NCBI RefSeq assembly: GCF_000717185.1
Contig: NZ_JNYE01000036.1
Span: 42,420 to 106,419, forward strand
Direction: 5' to 3'
Source: Kitasatospora phosalacinea
GTDB lineage: Bacteria > Actinomycetota > Actinomycetes > Streptomycetales > Streptomycetaceae
DNA: 64,000 bases
Shown here one piece after another: positions 1 to 8,767 of this stretch (within the stretch, counting starts at the first letter, position 1; each line of letters starts with the position of its first letter). A program made the position numbers and the translations under genes. Below the pieces are notes generated by a model. The model was given only the letters and a program-made list of their open reading frames with translations. It searched no databases and was not told where the DNA came from.

Positions 1-27
1 GGTGTCGGCGGGGCGGGGGCCGGTCAC
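1..27 (-). CDS. Possible start of a further leftward gene (partial)
   Basis: A GTG codon on the minus strand (bases 25-27) overlaps the TGA stop of the PseB-like gene in a GTGA arrangement. The frame stays open to the window edge and gives only nine residues (MTGPRPADT). Overlapping starts of this kind recur in this window and usually mark translational coupling, so the sugar operon probably continues leftward. Nothing can be said about function. Confidence 0.3.
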
Positions 28-1016
28 GCCTGTTCCTCCGTCCGGTCGAGCATGGCGCGCAGTTCGTCGACGCCGAGCCACAGGTCGTTGCGGTCCGAGG
101 AGTAGGAGAAGCCGTCGGGCACGGGGAGGGCCCCGGCGGGCGGGCGGTAGCCGAGGCCGCTCAGGGCGGGCTGGACGATGTAGCGGTCACCGAGCCGGAC
201 GACCTGCGGCGCGTCGTCGGGGTGGATCATCTCCTCGTGCAGCTTCTCGCCGGGGCGCAGTCCGATCTCGTGCTGCACCCCGTCGGGGGCGATGGCCTGG
301 GCGAGGTCGGTGATCCGCATGCTGGGGATGCGGGGGACGTACAGTTCGCCGCCCTGCATCTGGTCGAAGGTGTCGAGGACGAAGCGGACGGCCTGGTCGA
401 GGCCGATCCAGAACCTGGTCATCCGCTTGTCGGTGATCGGCAGGCTCCGGCCGGCCCGGGCGGTGGCGCGGAAGAAGGGCACGACGGAGCCGCGGCTGCC
501 GAGCACGTTGCCGTAGCGCACGACGGCGTACCGGGTGCCGTGCGGGGCGGTCTCGGCGTTGGCGGCGACGAAGAGCTTGTCGGCGACGAGCTTGGTGCCG
601 CCGTAGAGGTTGACCGGGCGGCAGGCCTTGTCCGTGGAGAGCGCGACGACCTTGGCGACGCCGGCCTCGGCCGCGGCGTCGGCGACGTTCTGGGAGCCGG
701 TGATGTTGGTGCGGATGAACTCGGCGGGATTGGACTCGCCCGCGTCGACCTGCTTGAGCGCGGCGGCGTGCACGACGTGGTCGACGCCCCGCATCGCCGT
801 GCGCAGGCGGTCGCGGTCGCGGACGTCGCCGATGACCCAGTGGATCCGGGGGTCGTCGGCGAACAGCCGGCGGGCCTCGTACTGCTTGAGCTCGTCGCGC
901 GAGTAGACGACCACCCGCGCGGGGTCGCCGTGGTCGAGGACCTGCCGCAGGAGGGCCTTGCCGAAGGAGCCGGTGGCTCCGGTGACCAGCAGGGACGCGC
1001 CTCGAAGTGTTTCCAA
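24..1016 (-). CDS. UDP-GlcNAc 4,6-dehydratase-like SDR (PseB family)
   Basis: The 330-residue protein is an extended short-chain dehydrogenase of the PseB/FlaA1 type, which converts UDP-GlcNAc to a 4-keto-6-deoxy sugar, the first step of pseudaminic-acid-type sugar synthesis. It has the N-terminal Rossmann motif TGATGSFG (about residues 12-19), the STDKA segment and the YGGTK catalytic Tyr-x3-Lys, and the length is normal. The start is TTG with a GGAG-like site nine bases upstream. It lies 19 bases after the epimerase gene and so is probably in the same leftward operon. Family assignment is good; the exact substrate is inferred. Confidence 0.85.
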   Translation of the reverse strand: METLRGASLLVTGATGSFGKALLRQVLDHGDPARVVVYSRDELKQYEARRLFADDPRIHWVIGDVRDRDRLRTAMRGVDHVVHAAALKQVDAGESNPAEFIRTNITGSQNVADAAAEAGVAKVVALSTDKACRPVNLYGGTKLVADKLFVAANAETAPHGTRYAVVRYGNVLGSRGSVVPFFRATARAGRSLPITDKRMTRFWIGLDQAVRFVLDTFDQMQGGELYVPRIPSMRITDLAQAIAPDGVQHEIGLRPGEKLHEEMIHPDDAPQVVRLGDRYIVQPALSGLGYRPPAGALPVPDGFSYSSDRNDLWLGVDELRAMLDRTEEQA

Positions 1017-1035
1017 GTCTCTCAGCTCCGTTCGT

Positions 1036-1968
1036 TCAGGGGAGGTCGGCCAGCTGGTCGGCCACCAGGCGCGACAGCGCGGAGGACACCGGGGACCAGC
1101 CCAGTGCCGCCCGGGTGTCGGCGGTGTCGGCGACCAGGTAGGGCGTGTCCTGCTCGGGCGCGGGACGGTGGACCACCGGGACGGGGCGGCCGGTGGCCCG
1201 TCCCACCTCGGCGAGGACGTCCCGGACGCTCGCCGGCGTGGCGCCCAGGTTGAGGACGCGGTGTTCCCCGTCCGGGCTGCGGACCAGCGCGGCGGCCACG
1301 GCGGCGGCCACGTCGCGGACGTGGACGAAGTCGCGCATCGCGCTGCCGTCGCCGTTGACGGTGAGCGCGGGCGAGCGGCCGGTCGCGGCGGCGACGGCCC
1401 TCGGGATCAGGGCGACCGGGTTGGGTCGTCCGCCGTACGGCGTGCGGCCGGCGGCGTTGAACAGGCGCAGGCCCGTCGCGCCGAGGACGCCGCTCTCGAC
1501 GGCGGCGGTGACGGCCCGTTCGGCCGCGAGCTTGGCCCGTCCGTAGGTGCTGCGCGGGCTGCCCGCGTCGCAGGTGCGCAGCGGCCGCTCCAGCGGACGG
1601 CCGTAGACGGCGGAGCTGGAGAGGTGAACCAGCGTCAGCGGGCGGCCGCTGCGCCGGGATTCGGCCCGCAGTGCGGCCAGCAGGTGGGCGGTCCCCTCGG
1701 TGATAACCTTCCGCTGCCGTTCGGCGGCTTCGGCGGAGGACTGCCTGACCGTGCCGTCGGCGGCGAGGTGGCAGACCGCGTCGACCCCGCGGACCGCGTC
1801 GGCCAGCTCGGCCGGGCGGAGGACGTCGCCGCGGCGGGCGAGGACGGGCCGGGGCCAGCTCCGCCGGGTGCGGTGCTCCAGTGCGACCACCTCCGTGCCC
1901 CCGGCCGCCAGCCGGTGCACCACCGCCTGTCCGAGGTATCCGCACGCCCCGGTGACCAGTACCCGCAT
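1036..1968 (-). CDS. NAD-dependent nucleotide-sugar epimerase/dehydratase
   Basis: This 310-residue extended SDR starts MRVLVTGACGYLGQ with a clear GGAGG site seven bases before the ATG. It carries a glycine-rich NAD motif, the YGRAK catalytic Tyr-x3-Lys and a FVHVRDVA segment typical of UDP-glucose 4-epimerase relatives. The reading frame remains open far upstream of the ATG, but that extension lies antisense to the PseG-like gene and lacks a Rossmann fold, so the internal ATG was chosen. It is first in a leftward pair with the PseB-like gene. The precise sugar cannot be deduced. Confidence 0.8.
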   Translation of the reverse strand: MRVLVTGACGYLGQAVVHRLAAGGTEVVALEHRTRRSWPRPVLARRGDVLRPAELADAVRGVDAVCHLAADGTVRQSSAEAAERQRKVITEGTAHLLAALRAESRRSGRPLTLVHLSSSAVYGRPLERPLRTCDAGSPRSTYGRAKLAAERAVTAAVESGVLGATGLRLFNAAGRTPYGGRPNPVALIPRAVAAATGRSPALTVNGDGSAMRDFVHVRDVAAAVAAALVRSPDGEHRVLNLGATPASVRDVLAEVGRATGRPVPVVHRPAPEQDTPYLVADTADTRAALGWSPVSSALSRLVADQLADLP

Positions 1969-1993
1969 TTCGTCCTCCGGAGGGAGCCGCACC

Positions 1994-3139
1994 ATGGCGG
2001 TGGTTTCGGACCGTGCCGCAGCGCACCCGGCCCGCGGGGCCCGCCCGCTGCGGGTGGGCCTGCGCGCCGACGCGTCGGCGGCCGTGGGCGGCGGCCACAT
2101 GATGCGCTGCCTGGCGCTCGCCGAGGAACTGCGCCGGCAGGGCGCCGAGGCGGTGCTGCTCGGGTCGGTGGACGGCCTCGACTGGCTGCGCGAGCAGCTC
2201 GCCGAACGCCGCCTGGAGCTGCTGCCCGGCCCGTCCGACCCGGCCGGGCTGGTGGAGGCCGCCCGCGCGGCGGCGCTGGACGCGGTGGTCCTCGACTCGT
2301 ACGCGCTGGCCGCGGAGTGCTCGGCCGCGCTGCGCTCCGCCGGGCTGCCGGTCGCCGTGATCGTCGACGGCACCACCCGCGGGCAGAGCGCCGACCTGGT
2401 GATCGACCAGGCGGTGGGCTCGCCCGACATGAGTTCCGTCCTTCCGGAGACGACCGGGGGGGCTGGGGAGGCTGGGGGTGAACGGCCGCGCCGGCTCGGC
2501 GGCTTCGAGCACGCGCTGGTCCGCGGCGCCGTGCTCGCCGCCCGCGACGGCGCCGGGTCCGGGTCCGGGTCCGGTCCCGGCGCGGTGCCGCACGTGCTGT
2601 GCTTCTTCGGCGCCACCGACCCGTACGGGGCCGCGCCCGACGCCGTCGCCGCGCTGCTGGCCACCGGGCTGCCGGTGCGGCTGACCGTGGTGGCCGCCGG
2701 GGCCGGACCGCGCGGGGCTGTCGAGGCGCTGGCCGTGGGCCCTGGGCAGGTGGTCCGGGTGACCCCGCCGGTCGCCGACCTGCCGGGGCTGGCGCGGGAG
2801 GCCGACGCGGTGGTCACCGCGGCGGGCAGCTCGGTGCTGGACCTGCTGTGCCTGGGGCGGGCGGTGGCGGTGCTGGTGGTCGCCGAGGCCCAGTGGCCGG
2901 TCTACCGGGCGGTGGTGGACGCCGGTCTGGTGGTCGGCCTGGGCGCGCTGGAGTCGCTGCGCGGGGCCGGGAGCGCCCGGGTGCGGGCGGTGGCCGCGCT
3001 GCGGGAGCTGCTCGCCGACGGGTCGGCCCGGGCCGGGCTGGCGCGCCGGGGGGCCGCCGCGGTCGACGGGTCGGGCTGCGTGCGCGTCGCCGGGGCGCTG
3101 CTCGGGCTCGCCCGGTCGGGGCGGGAGCAGGCCGGCTGA
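1994..3139 (+). CDS. PseG-like UDP-sugar hydrolase / GT28-type glycosyltransferase
   Basis: The 381-residue protein resembles PseG, the GT-B-fold enzyme that removes UDP from a 2,4-diacetamido-trideoxy sugar in pseudaminic acid synthesis. Near the N-terminus it has GGGHMMRCLALA, the PseG signature with the catalytic His, and later FFGATDP and VTAAGSSVLDLL, which resemble nucleotide-binding loops of this fold. A low-complexity Gly/Ser stretch (GSGSGSGPG) separates the halves. The ATG at 1994 follows GGGAG and is divergent from the epimerase gene. Other enzymes of the Pse pathway are not in the window, so the route may feed a specialised metabolite. Confidence 0.75.
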   Translation: MAVVSDRAAAHPARGARPLRVGLRADASAAVGGGHMMRCLALAEELRRQGAEAVLLGSVDGLDWLREQLAERRLELLPGPSDPAGLVEAARAAALDAVVLDSYALAAECSAALRSAGLPVAVIVDGTTRGQSADLVIDQAVGSPDMSSVLPETTGGAGEAGGERPRRLGGFEHALVRGAVLAARDGAGSGSGSGPGAVPHVLCFFGATDPYGAAPDAVAALLATGLPVRLTVVAAGAGPRGAVEALAVGPGQVVRVTPPVADLPGLAREADAVVTAAGSSVLDLLCLGRAVAVLVVAEAQWPVYRAVVDAGLVVGLGALESLRGAGSARVRAVAALRELLADGSARAGLARRGAAAVDGSGCVRVAGALLGLARSGREQAG

Positions 3140-3176
3140 CGTCCGGGCGGCCGGGGGCCGGGCGGGCCGGGACCGG

Positions 3177-3740
3177 TCAGCGCTTCGTCGCCAGGACGAA
3201 GCCGCTGCCGACGGCCAGTTCGACCGCCACCAGGTCGGGGTGGCCGAGCAGGGTGGCCTTGATCTCGGCCACCTTGGCGACGTGCTCCGGCTCCGCGTAG
3301 CGGGCGGGGTCGAGGTCGTCGACGATGAGCACGCCGCCGGGCCGCAGCGCAGCGATGGTGCGGTCGAGCCCGGTCCACTTGCCACCCGGCGCGTCCGCGA
3401 AGATCAGGTCGAACTGGCCGAGTTCGCCGAGGAGTTGCTCGGCGTCGCCGAGGTGCAGCCGCACTCCGGCGGGCCAGTTCCCGGCTCCGGCGAGTTCCGC
3501 GACGGCGGCGTCGTTGTCCACCGAGTGGACCTCGACGTCGTCACGGCCCCCCAGCCCGCGCACGATCCAGGCGAGGCCGACGCCGACCCCGGTGCCGAGC
3601 TCCAGGATGCGGCCGCCCCGGGGCACCGCCGCGCTCAGCACGGCGAGCAGCTCCCCGGCCGGCGGCTCGCAGGAATAGGCGAAGCCATGTGCCCGGGACC
3701 GCTCGGCGGCCGATTCGACAATTGCCACCAATTCGTCCAT
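3177..3740 (-). CDS. Class I SAM-dependent methyltransferase
   Basis: The 187-residue protein has the SAM-binding motif LELGTGVGVGLAWI near residue 45, an acidic ribose-binding position (VHSVDNDA), and the later motifs FDLIFADAPGGKW and LRPGGVLIVDDLDP typical of O-methyltransferases. The ATG is preceded by AGGAG at seven bases. It is convergent with the PseG-like gene (37-base gap) and divergent from the thiamine-enzyme operon. The target could be a sugar hydroxyl or the product of the neighbouring operon; this is inference from position. Confidence 0.75.
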   Translation of the reverse strand: MDELVAIVESAAERSRAHGFAYSCEPPAGELLAVLSAAVPRGGRILELGTGVGVGLAWIVRGLGGRDDVEVHSVDNDAAVAELAGAGNWPAGVRLHLGDAEQLLGELGQFDLIFADAPGGKWTGLDRTIAALRPGGVLIVDDLDPARYAEPEHVAKVAEIKATLLGHPDLVAVELAVGSGFVLATKR

Positions 3741-4101
3741 GACCTGTCTCCTAATCAGCCCTCCGGGGTGATCCGGAGGGGCCGTTCGCACGGCCGCTTC
3801 GGACGGCCCGACGGTGCCGATGCTATTCGACTCATTTACGGAACCGCAAGCACGACAGGGCCCTTGACGGACCATCAGGACAAAAGTGATCTAGACCAAT
3901 CGCTTGCCAGCGGCCAGCCCCCTGGGTAGTGTCGGTCGTGATCCAACAGGCGTCCCACCACCGAGAAGCCAGGGTCACAGCACCTACCTCGGACTTCGAG
4001 CCACACCATGCTCGTCCGAGCGCGCCGGTCCTCCATCGAGGCCGCACCCGTGCTTCCACTGCCCTTGACACCTTCATCTATTCCGCTCCGGCGAAGGCGA
4101 A
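3741..4101. promoter_or_regulatory. Divergent intergenic region of the biosynthetic operon
   Basis: This 361-base stretch lies between the methyltransferase (leftward) and the E1-alpha gene (rightward) and is less GC-rich than its surroundings. A possible rightward promoter is TTGACG at 3864 with TGATCT after a 17-base spacer. A TTGACA at 4064 is too close to the start codon to serve as a normal -35. No gene, repeat or clear operator was seen. Confidence 0.35.
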
Positions 4102-5109
4102 ATGACGGTTAACCGGAATCCTTTCCCCAACGGTGCAGAAATCGGACGGAATGGGTTCGACCTGTTCTCCGCATATTCCTGCATGGCGCTCATCCGCGAG
4201 TACGAGGAGCGCGTGATGGAACTGCGCACGGCCGGCGAGGTGGTCGGTCCCGTGCACCCGTACATCGGCCAGGAGGCGATCGCGGTCGGCGTCTGCGCCG
4301 CCCTGCGCGCCGGCGACTCGATCGTCAGCCACTACCGGGGCCACGGCCACGCCCTCGCCCGCGGCGTGTCGATGGACGCGCTCACCGCCGAACTGCTCGG
4401 CCGCAAGAGCGGCCTGTGCGGCGGCCGGGCCGCCGCGCTGGTCTCCGACCCGGCCGTCAACCTGCTGCTCTCCAGCGGGATCATCGGCGCGGGCATCCCG
4501 ATCGCGGCCGGCGCCGCGATGACCTCGCAGGTCCGGGGCAGCGGCGACGTGGCGGTGGTGTTCCTCGGCGACGGCGGGCTCGGCAGCGGCGTCGTGCACG
4601 AGACGCTGCTGATGGCGACCGCCCAGCGCCTGCCGCTGATCCTGGTCTGCGAGCACAACAGCTACCAGGGCGGCACCCGCAGCGAGGAGGTCTACCCCGA
4701 CCTCGACCTGACCCGGATCCCGCTCGGCCACCGGATGCGGACCGTCTCCGTCGACGGCAACGACGTGACCGCCGTCCACGAGGCGGCCGCCGAGGCGGTC
4801 GCCGCCGCCCGCAGCGGCGCCGGCCCCACCTTCGTCGAGGCCCGCACCTACCTCACCCGCTTCCACCTCCAGTTCGACAAGCCGTCCACCGAGCGCCGCC
4901 CCGCCGCGGAGCTCGCGCACTGGCTCGACCGCGACCCGCTGCAACTCGCCCACCGGCGGCTGCTCGCCGCGGGCACCGCGGACGAGGACCTGGCCGCGGT
5001 GGCCCGGGCGGCCGCCGAGCGGGTGGCCGCAGCCGTCGCGTTCGCCCGCTCGGCGCCCTGGCCGGCCCCTTCCGACGTATCGACCAACGTGTGGGCGGAG
5101 AAGCCGTGA
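4102..5109 (+). CDS. Thiamine-diphosphate-dependent E1 enzyme, alpha subunit
   Basis: The 335-residue protein is an E1-alpha subunit of the 2-oxoacid dehydrogenase/acetoin dehydrogenase type. The thiamine diphosphate/metal motif begins with FLGDGGLGSG and ends about 26 residues later with HNSYQGG. The N-terminal YIGQEAIAVG and HYRGHGHALARG blocks are also typical. The beta subunit follows immediately, but no E2 or E3 gene is present. That suggests decarboxylation with carbon-carbon bond formation or direct acyl transfer, as proposed for the AviB1/AviB2 pair of avilamycin sugar branching, rather than a dehydrogenase complex. The comparison is from family knowledge; the substrate is unknown. 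Confidence 0.85.
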   Translation: MTVNRNPFPNGAEIGRNGFDLFSAYSCMALIREYEERVMELRTAGEVVGPVHPYIGQEAIAVGVCAALRAGDSIVSHYRGHGHALARGVSMDALTAELLGRKSGLCGGRAAALVSDPAVNLLLSSGIIGAGIPIAAGAAMTSQVRGSGDVAVVFLGDGGLGSGVVHETLLMATAQRLPLILVCEHNSYQGGTRSEEVYPDLDLTRIPLGHRMRTVSVDGNDVTAVHEAAAEAVAAARSGAGPTFVEARTYLTRFHLQFDKPSTERRPAAELAHWLDRDPLQLAHRRLLAAGTADEDLAAVARAAAERVAAAVAFARSAPWPAPSDVSTNVWAEKP

Positions 5110-6059
5110 ACGAACTCGCAGTGCTCGACGTCGTCCTGGAGGACGAACTGCGCCGGGACGACTCCCTGGTGTTCCTGGCGACCAGCACCCCGCCGGAGTG
5201 GCGCCGCGAGTTCGGCGAGGCCCGGATCCGCACCTGCGCCATCTCCGAGCAGGCCATGGTCGGCGCCGCGGTCGGCGCCGCGATGACCGGGCTGAGGCCG
5301 GTGGTCGACCTCAACCGGGCCTCCTTCTCCTTCCTGGTGATGGACCAGCTCGTCAACCACGCCGCCCGCCTGCACTACCTCACCGACGGCGGCTACCGCG
5401 CGCCGATGGTGGTCACCTCCGCCACCCGCGGCCGCCAGCAGCTCGGCCCGCAGAACGAGCAGTGCCCGTACGGGGTCTTCATGCAGATCCCGGGCATCCG
5501 GGTGGCCGTGCCCGGCACCGCCGAGGACGCCTGCGCCCTGCTGCGCTCGGCCGTCCGCGAGAGCGGCCCGGTGATGCTGTTCATCGCGCCGGAGCTGGCC
5601 CGCGGCGCCAACCTCCGGGCGGCCCTCACCGCCCCGCCGGTGCCGTTCGGCGAGGCCATGCTCCGCCACCGGGGCGACGCCGCGACGGTGGTGGCGATCG
5701 GCGGCGCCGTCCGTCCGGCCGTCGAAGGGGTGGCCGCGCTCGCCGCGCAGGGCATCGACTGCGACCTGATCGATCCGCGCACCCTCGTCCCGCTGGACGT
5801 CGAGGCCCTCGCCTCCTCGCTGCGCCGCACCGGCCGGCTGGTCCTGGTGGACGACGGCCCGCGCTCGGGCGCGCCCGCCCAGATCCTCTCCGCGCTGTAC
5901 GACGTGCCCGGGCTGCCGGAGGCGCTCGGCGGCCGGGTCGCCTTCGTGTGCGCCCCCGACTCGCCGGTGCCGTCCACGCCCGCGCTGGAGCAGTACACCT
6001 GGCCCGAGCCGCAGGCGGTGGCCGCAGCCGTGCGCCGACTGGCGGAGCCCCGGCCGTGA
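5106..6059 (+). CDS. Thiamine-diphosphate-dependent E1 enzyme, beta subunit
   Basis: The 317-residue protein is the beta partner of the preceding gene. It contains the ISEQAMVGAAVGAA segment with the conserved glutamate that activates thiamine, and a C-terminal transketolase-like domain with DLIDPRTLVPLD and VLVDDG. The GTG start at 5106 overlaps the alpha-subunit stop in GTGA, so the two are translationally coupled. Length and motifs are normal for E1-beta. Confidence 0.88.
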   Translation: MNELAVLDVVLEDELRRDDSLVFLATSTPPEWRREFGEARIRTCAISEQAMVGAAVGAAMTGLRPVVDLNRASFSFLVMDQLVNHAARLHYLTDGGYRAPMVVTSATRGRQQLGPQNEQCPYGVFMQIPGIRVAVPGTAEDACALLRSAVRESGPVMLFIAPELARGANLRAALTAPPVPFGEAMLRHRGDAATVVAIGGAVRPAVEGVAALAAQGIDCDLIDPRTLVPLDVEALASSLRRTGRLVLVDDGPRSGAPAQILSALYDVPGLPEALGGRVAFVCAPDSPVPSTPALEQYTWPEPQAVAAAVRRLAEPRP

Positions 6060-7204
6060 CCACGGCGGTCGGCCGGACGAGCCGCGGCTCGGCGTTCACG
6101 ATCGCCGCGGCCGCCGACCGGCTGGAGCGGGCCGGACGGTCCGTGGTGCGGCTGGAACTGGGCGTCCCCGACCTCCCGCCCCCGCCGGAGGCGCAGGAGG
6201 CGCTCGCCGCCGCACTCGGCCGGCCCTCGGCGTACACCCCGCCGGCCGGGCTGCCCGAGGTCCGGGCCCACGTCGCCGCCCACTACTCCGGCGTGCTCGG
6301 GCGGCCGGTCGCCGCCGACGAGGTGCTGCTGGTGCCCGGCAGCAACCTGGTCCTGCACGGCGTCCTGCTCGCCACCGTCCGCCCCGGCGACGAGGTGCTG
6401 CTGCCCGACCCGGGCTTCCCCCCGTACGCCGAGCTGGTCAGGCTCGCCGGTGCCGTGCCGGTCTGCTACCCGCTGCGCGCCGAGCGGGGCCACGCCCCCG
6501 ACCCGGCCGAGGTCGCCGCCCTGGTGACCCCCCGGACCAGGCTGCTCATCCTGAACACGCCGAACAACCCGACCGGCGCCGTCACCCCCGGCACGACGGT
6601 GGCCGCCCTGGCCGCACTGGCCCGGCGCGGCGGGTTCCGGCTGCTGCTCGACGACGCCTACCGCGAACTCGTCTACGACGGCAGCCCGCCCGCCGCGGCC
6701 GCGCTCGCGCCCGACGACCCGGTGGTCCTGATGGACAGCCTGTCCAAGAGCCACTCGCTGTGCGGCTGGCGGGTCGGCATCGCCGTCGCCGACCGCCGAC
6801 TCGTCCGCGAACTCGCCGAACTGATGACCAACCTGCACTGCTGCATGCCCGACGTCATCCAGCGCGCCGTCCCCGCCGCCCTCCGCGCGCACCACCGGGT
6901 CCGCGCGCTGGCCGCCGAACTGCGCACCCGCCGCGACCTGGTGACCGGGCGGCTGTCGGACATGCCCGGCATCCGCCTGCACCCGCCGGGCGGCGCCTTC
7001 TACGCCTTCCCCGACATCACCGCCACCGGCCTGACCGACGAGCAGTTCGCCGACCGGCTGCTGCACCGGGCCGGCGTCGCCGTCGTCCCCGGATCGCTCT
7101 ACGGGCGGCACGGCCGGGGCCACGTCCGCATCGCCTTCACCCGTCCGTCGGACCAGCTCACCGCAGGCATGGACCGGTTACACGACTTCCTGGAGTCCCT
7201 ATGA
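6056..7204 (+). CDS. Class I/II PLP-dependent aminotransferase
   Basis: This 382-residue fold-type I aminotransferase has NTPNNPTG, the LDDAYRELVY aspartate/tyrosine block and the PLP-lysine region SLSKSHSLCGWRVG. The distal arginine region HVRIAFTRP is also present. The GTG start overlaps the upstream stop by four bases. It probably aminates a keto acid or keto sugar made in this operon; whether the substrate is an amino acid precursor or a sugar cannot be read from sequence. Confidence 0.85.
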   Translation: MTTAVGRTSRGSAFTIAAAADRLERAGRSVVRLELGVPDLPPPPEAQEALAAALGRPSAYTPPAGLPEVRAHVAAHYSGVLGRPVAADEVLLVPGSNLVLHGVLLATVRPGDEVLLPDPGFPPYAELVRLAGAVPVCYPLRAERGHAPDPAEVAALVTPRTRLLILNTPNNPTGAVTPGTTVAALAALARRGGFRLLLDDAYRELVYDGSPPAAAALAPDDPVVLMDSLSKSHSLCGWRVGIAVADRRLVRELAELMTNLHCCMPDVIQRAVPAALRAHHRVRALAAELRTRRDLVTGRLSDMPGIRLHPPGGAFYAFPDITATGLTDEQFADRLLHRAGVAVVPGSLYGRHGRGHVRIAFTRPSDQLTAGMDRLHDFLESL

Positions 7205-8439
7205 CCACCGTCGACACGCCCGGCACCGAGGCCGCCGGGACACCGCACCCCGACGACGCGCCCGGCGCCCTGTCCACCCTCGACGAGGGCGGGCTGCTCG
7301 GCGAGCGCCTCACCGTCGTGGACGCCGACAACGCGACCCTGACCCTGCGCGACCGGGCCGGACGGCTGCGCACCTGCGTCGACCTGATGTCGGCGTACGC
7401 CTCGGTCAACTTCGGCCACCGCAACCGGGCCGTCGAGCGGAGCCTGTCCCGCGGCTCGGACCTCGCCGCGCTGTTCTACCCCCAGGAGGCCGCCGAGGTC
7501 GCCGAGTGGCTCGCCACCGCGGTCGCCGGGGACGGCGGGCCCCGCCGGGTGCTGTACCAGGTCGGCGGCAGCTTCGCCGTCTCCAGCGCGATCGCGCTGG
7601 CCCGCCGGGCCCGGCCCGGGCGGGTGCTGGCCGTCGACGGGGCCTTCCACGGGCTCGGCGTCGACGCGCTCGCCGTCACCACCGTGCACCGGGACAGCGC
7701 CCTCCAGGACACCGGCTTCACCGCCCGGCTCGCCGACCAGGTCGAGCACCTGAGCCCCGGCGAGCTGCCGACCGACTGGTCCGGCGTCTCGTGCGTCGTC
7801 TACGAGCCGGTGCAGGGGGCCAACGGCTACGTGCCGTTGGACGCCGACTGGCTGCGGGAGCTGGAGGCGGCCGCCCGCGCGGCCGGCGCGGTGCTGGTCT
7901 CCGACGAGATCCAGTGCGGCTACTACCGGCACGGCCACCTGAGCCCGTCGCGCGCGCTGGGCCTCGACCCGGACGTCGTGCTGTTCGGCAAGTCGCTCAC
8001 CAACGGCATGTACCCGCTCTCCGCAGTGGTCTACAAGCCGTGGCTGGAAGAGGAGTTGAAGGCCCCGGTCCACCTGGCGCACACCTTCCAGACCGGCGCG
8101 CTGGGCTTCACCGCCGCCCGCGAGGTGATCCGCTTCGTGACCGCGAACCCGGTCGCCGAGTGGGCCGACCGGGTCGGCGCGCAACTGCGCGCGGCGGCCG
8201 GTGCCTGGCAGCGGGACGGCCTGGTCCGCTCGGTCCACCTGACCGGCCCCACGCTCTCCTTCGAGCCCGTGCACGGCACCGCCCGGCAGCTGGTCCGGGC
8301 CGCGTTCGAGCGCGGCGTCCTGCCGTTCACCGGCGGTGCGCACGGCCAGCGGGTGCGGATCGCCCCGCCGCTCACCGTCCCCGCCGAGCAGCTCGACGAG
8401 GCCCTGCGCACCGTCGAAGCCGCCCTCCCCCGTCCCTGA
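7201..8439 (+). CDS. Class III PLP-dependent aminotransferase
   Basis: The 412-residue protein resembles ornithine/acetylornithine-type aminotransferases. It has VVYEPVQGANGY, SDEIQCGYYRHG (PLP-binding Asp) and LFGKSLTNGMYPLSAV containing the probable PLP lysine. ATGA overlap couples it to the class I enzyme. Two unrelated aminotransferases side by side suggest two amination steps, or amination of a carrier-bound or omega-amino substrate. Assignment to the family is firm; the reaction is inferred. Confidence 0.83.
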   Translation: MTTVDTPGTEAAGTPHPDDAPGALSTLDEGGLLGERLTVVDADNATLTLRDRAGRLRTCVDLMSAYASVNFGHRNRAVERSLSRGSDLAALFYPQEAAEVAEWLATAVAGDGGPRRVLYQVGGSFAVSSAIALARRARPGRVLAVDGAFHGLGVDALAVTTVHRDSALQDTGFTARLADQVEHLSPGELPTDWSGVSCVVYEPVQGANGYVPLDADWLRELEAAARAAGAVLVSDEIQCGYYRHGHLSPSRALGLDPDVVLFGKSLTNGMYPLSAVVYKPWLEEELKAPVHLAHTFQTGALGFTAAREVIRFVTANPVAEWADRVGAQLRAAAGAWQRDGLVRSVHLTGPTLSFEPVHGTARQLVRAAFERGVLPFTGGAHGQRVRIAPPLTVPAEQLDEALRTVEAALPRP

Positions 8440-8479
8440 CCGCACACCACCGTCCCCCCTGAAAGGGAGCTGACCGACC

Positions 8480-8767
8480 ATGACCCCGGACGACTTCTAC
8501 CGGCAACTGACCGACTTCCTGCGCGAGATGAACGCGGATCCGGACGCCGTCCCGGACAGCCTCGACGCGGACGACAACCTGTTCGACCTCGGGCTGATGA
8601 GCTCGTTCTCCACCATCCGGGTACTGGTCTTCCTGGAGCAGCTGACCGGCCGCGCGGTCGACATCGCCGACCACGACATCGAGGAGTTCTACACCATGCG
8701 CGGCCTGTACGGGCTGTTCGCCGCCGAGACCGCCGAGGCCGCCGCAGAGGGGGCGACCCGTGGCTGA
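8480..8767 (+). CDS. Free-standing acyl/peptidyl carrier protein
   Basis: This 95-residue acidic protein has carrier-protein spacing, with the phosphopantetheine attachment motif DLGLMSSFSTI placing the modifiable serine at about residue 42. The usual D-S-L is S-S-F here. A strong GGGAG site precedes the ATG. It sits two genes before a P450 and three before an amino acid:carrier-protein ligase, which suggests that an amino acid is tethered to it as a thioester and modified there. Confidence 0.85.
   Translation: MTPDDFYRQLTDFLREMNADPDAVPDSLDADDNLFDLGLMSSFSTIRVLVFLEQLTGRAVDIADHDIEEFYTMRGLYGLFAAETAEAAAEGATRG

Noticed and set aside
1022..3385. A 787-residue minus-strand frame covering the epimerase and PseG-like genes
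   Set aside because: Pro/Arg/Gly-rich translation without a fold; the real epimerase lies in another minus-strand frame and PseG-like on the plus strand.
4064..4069. TTGACA before the E1-alpha gene as a -35 box
   Set aside because: A normal -10 would fall at the ribosome site and no -10-like sequence is present there.
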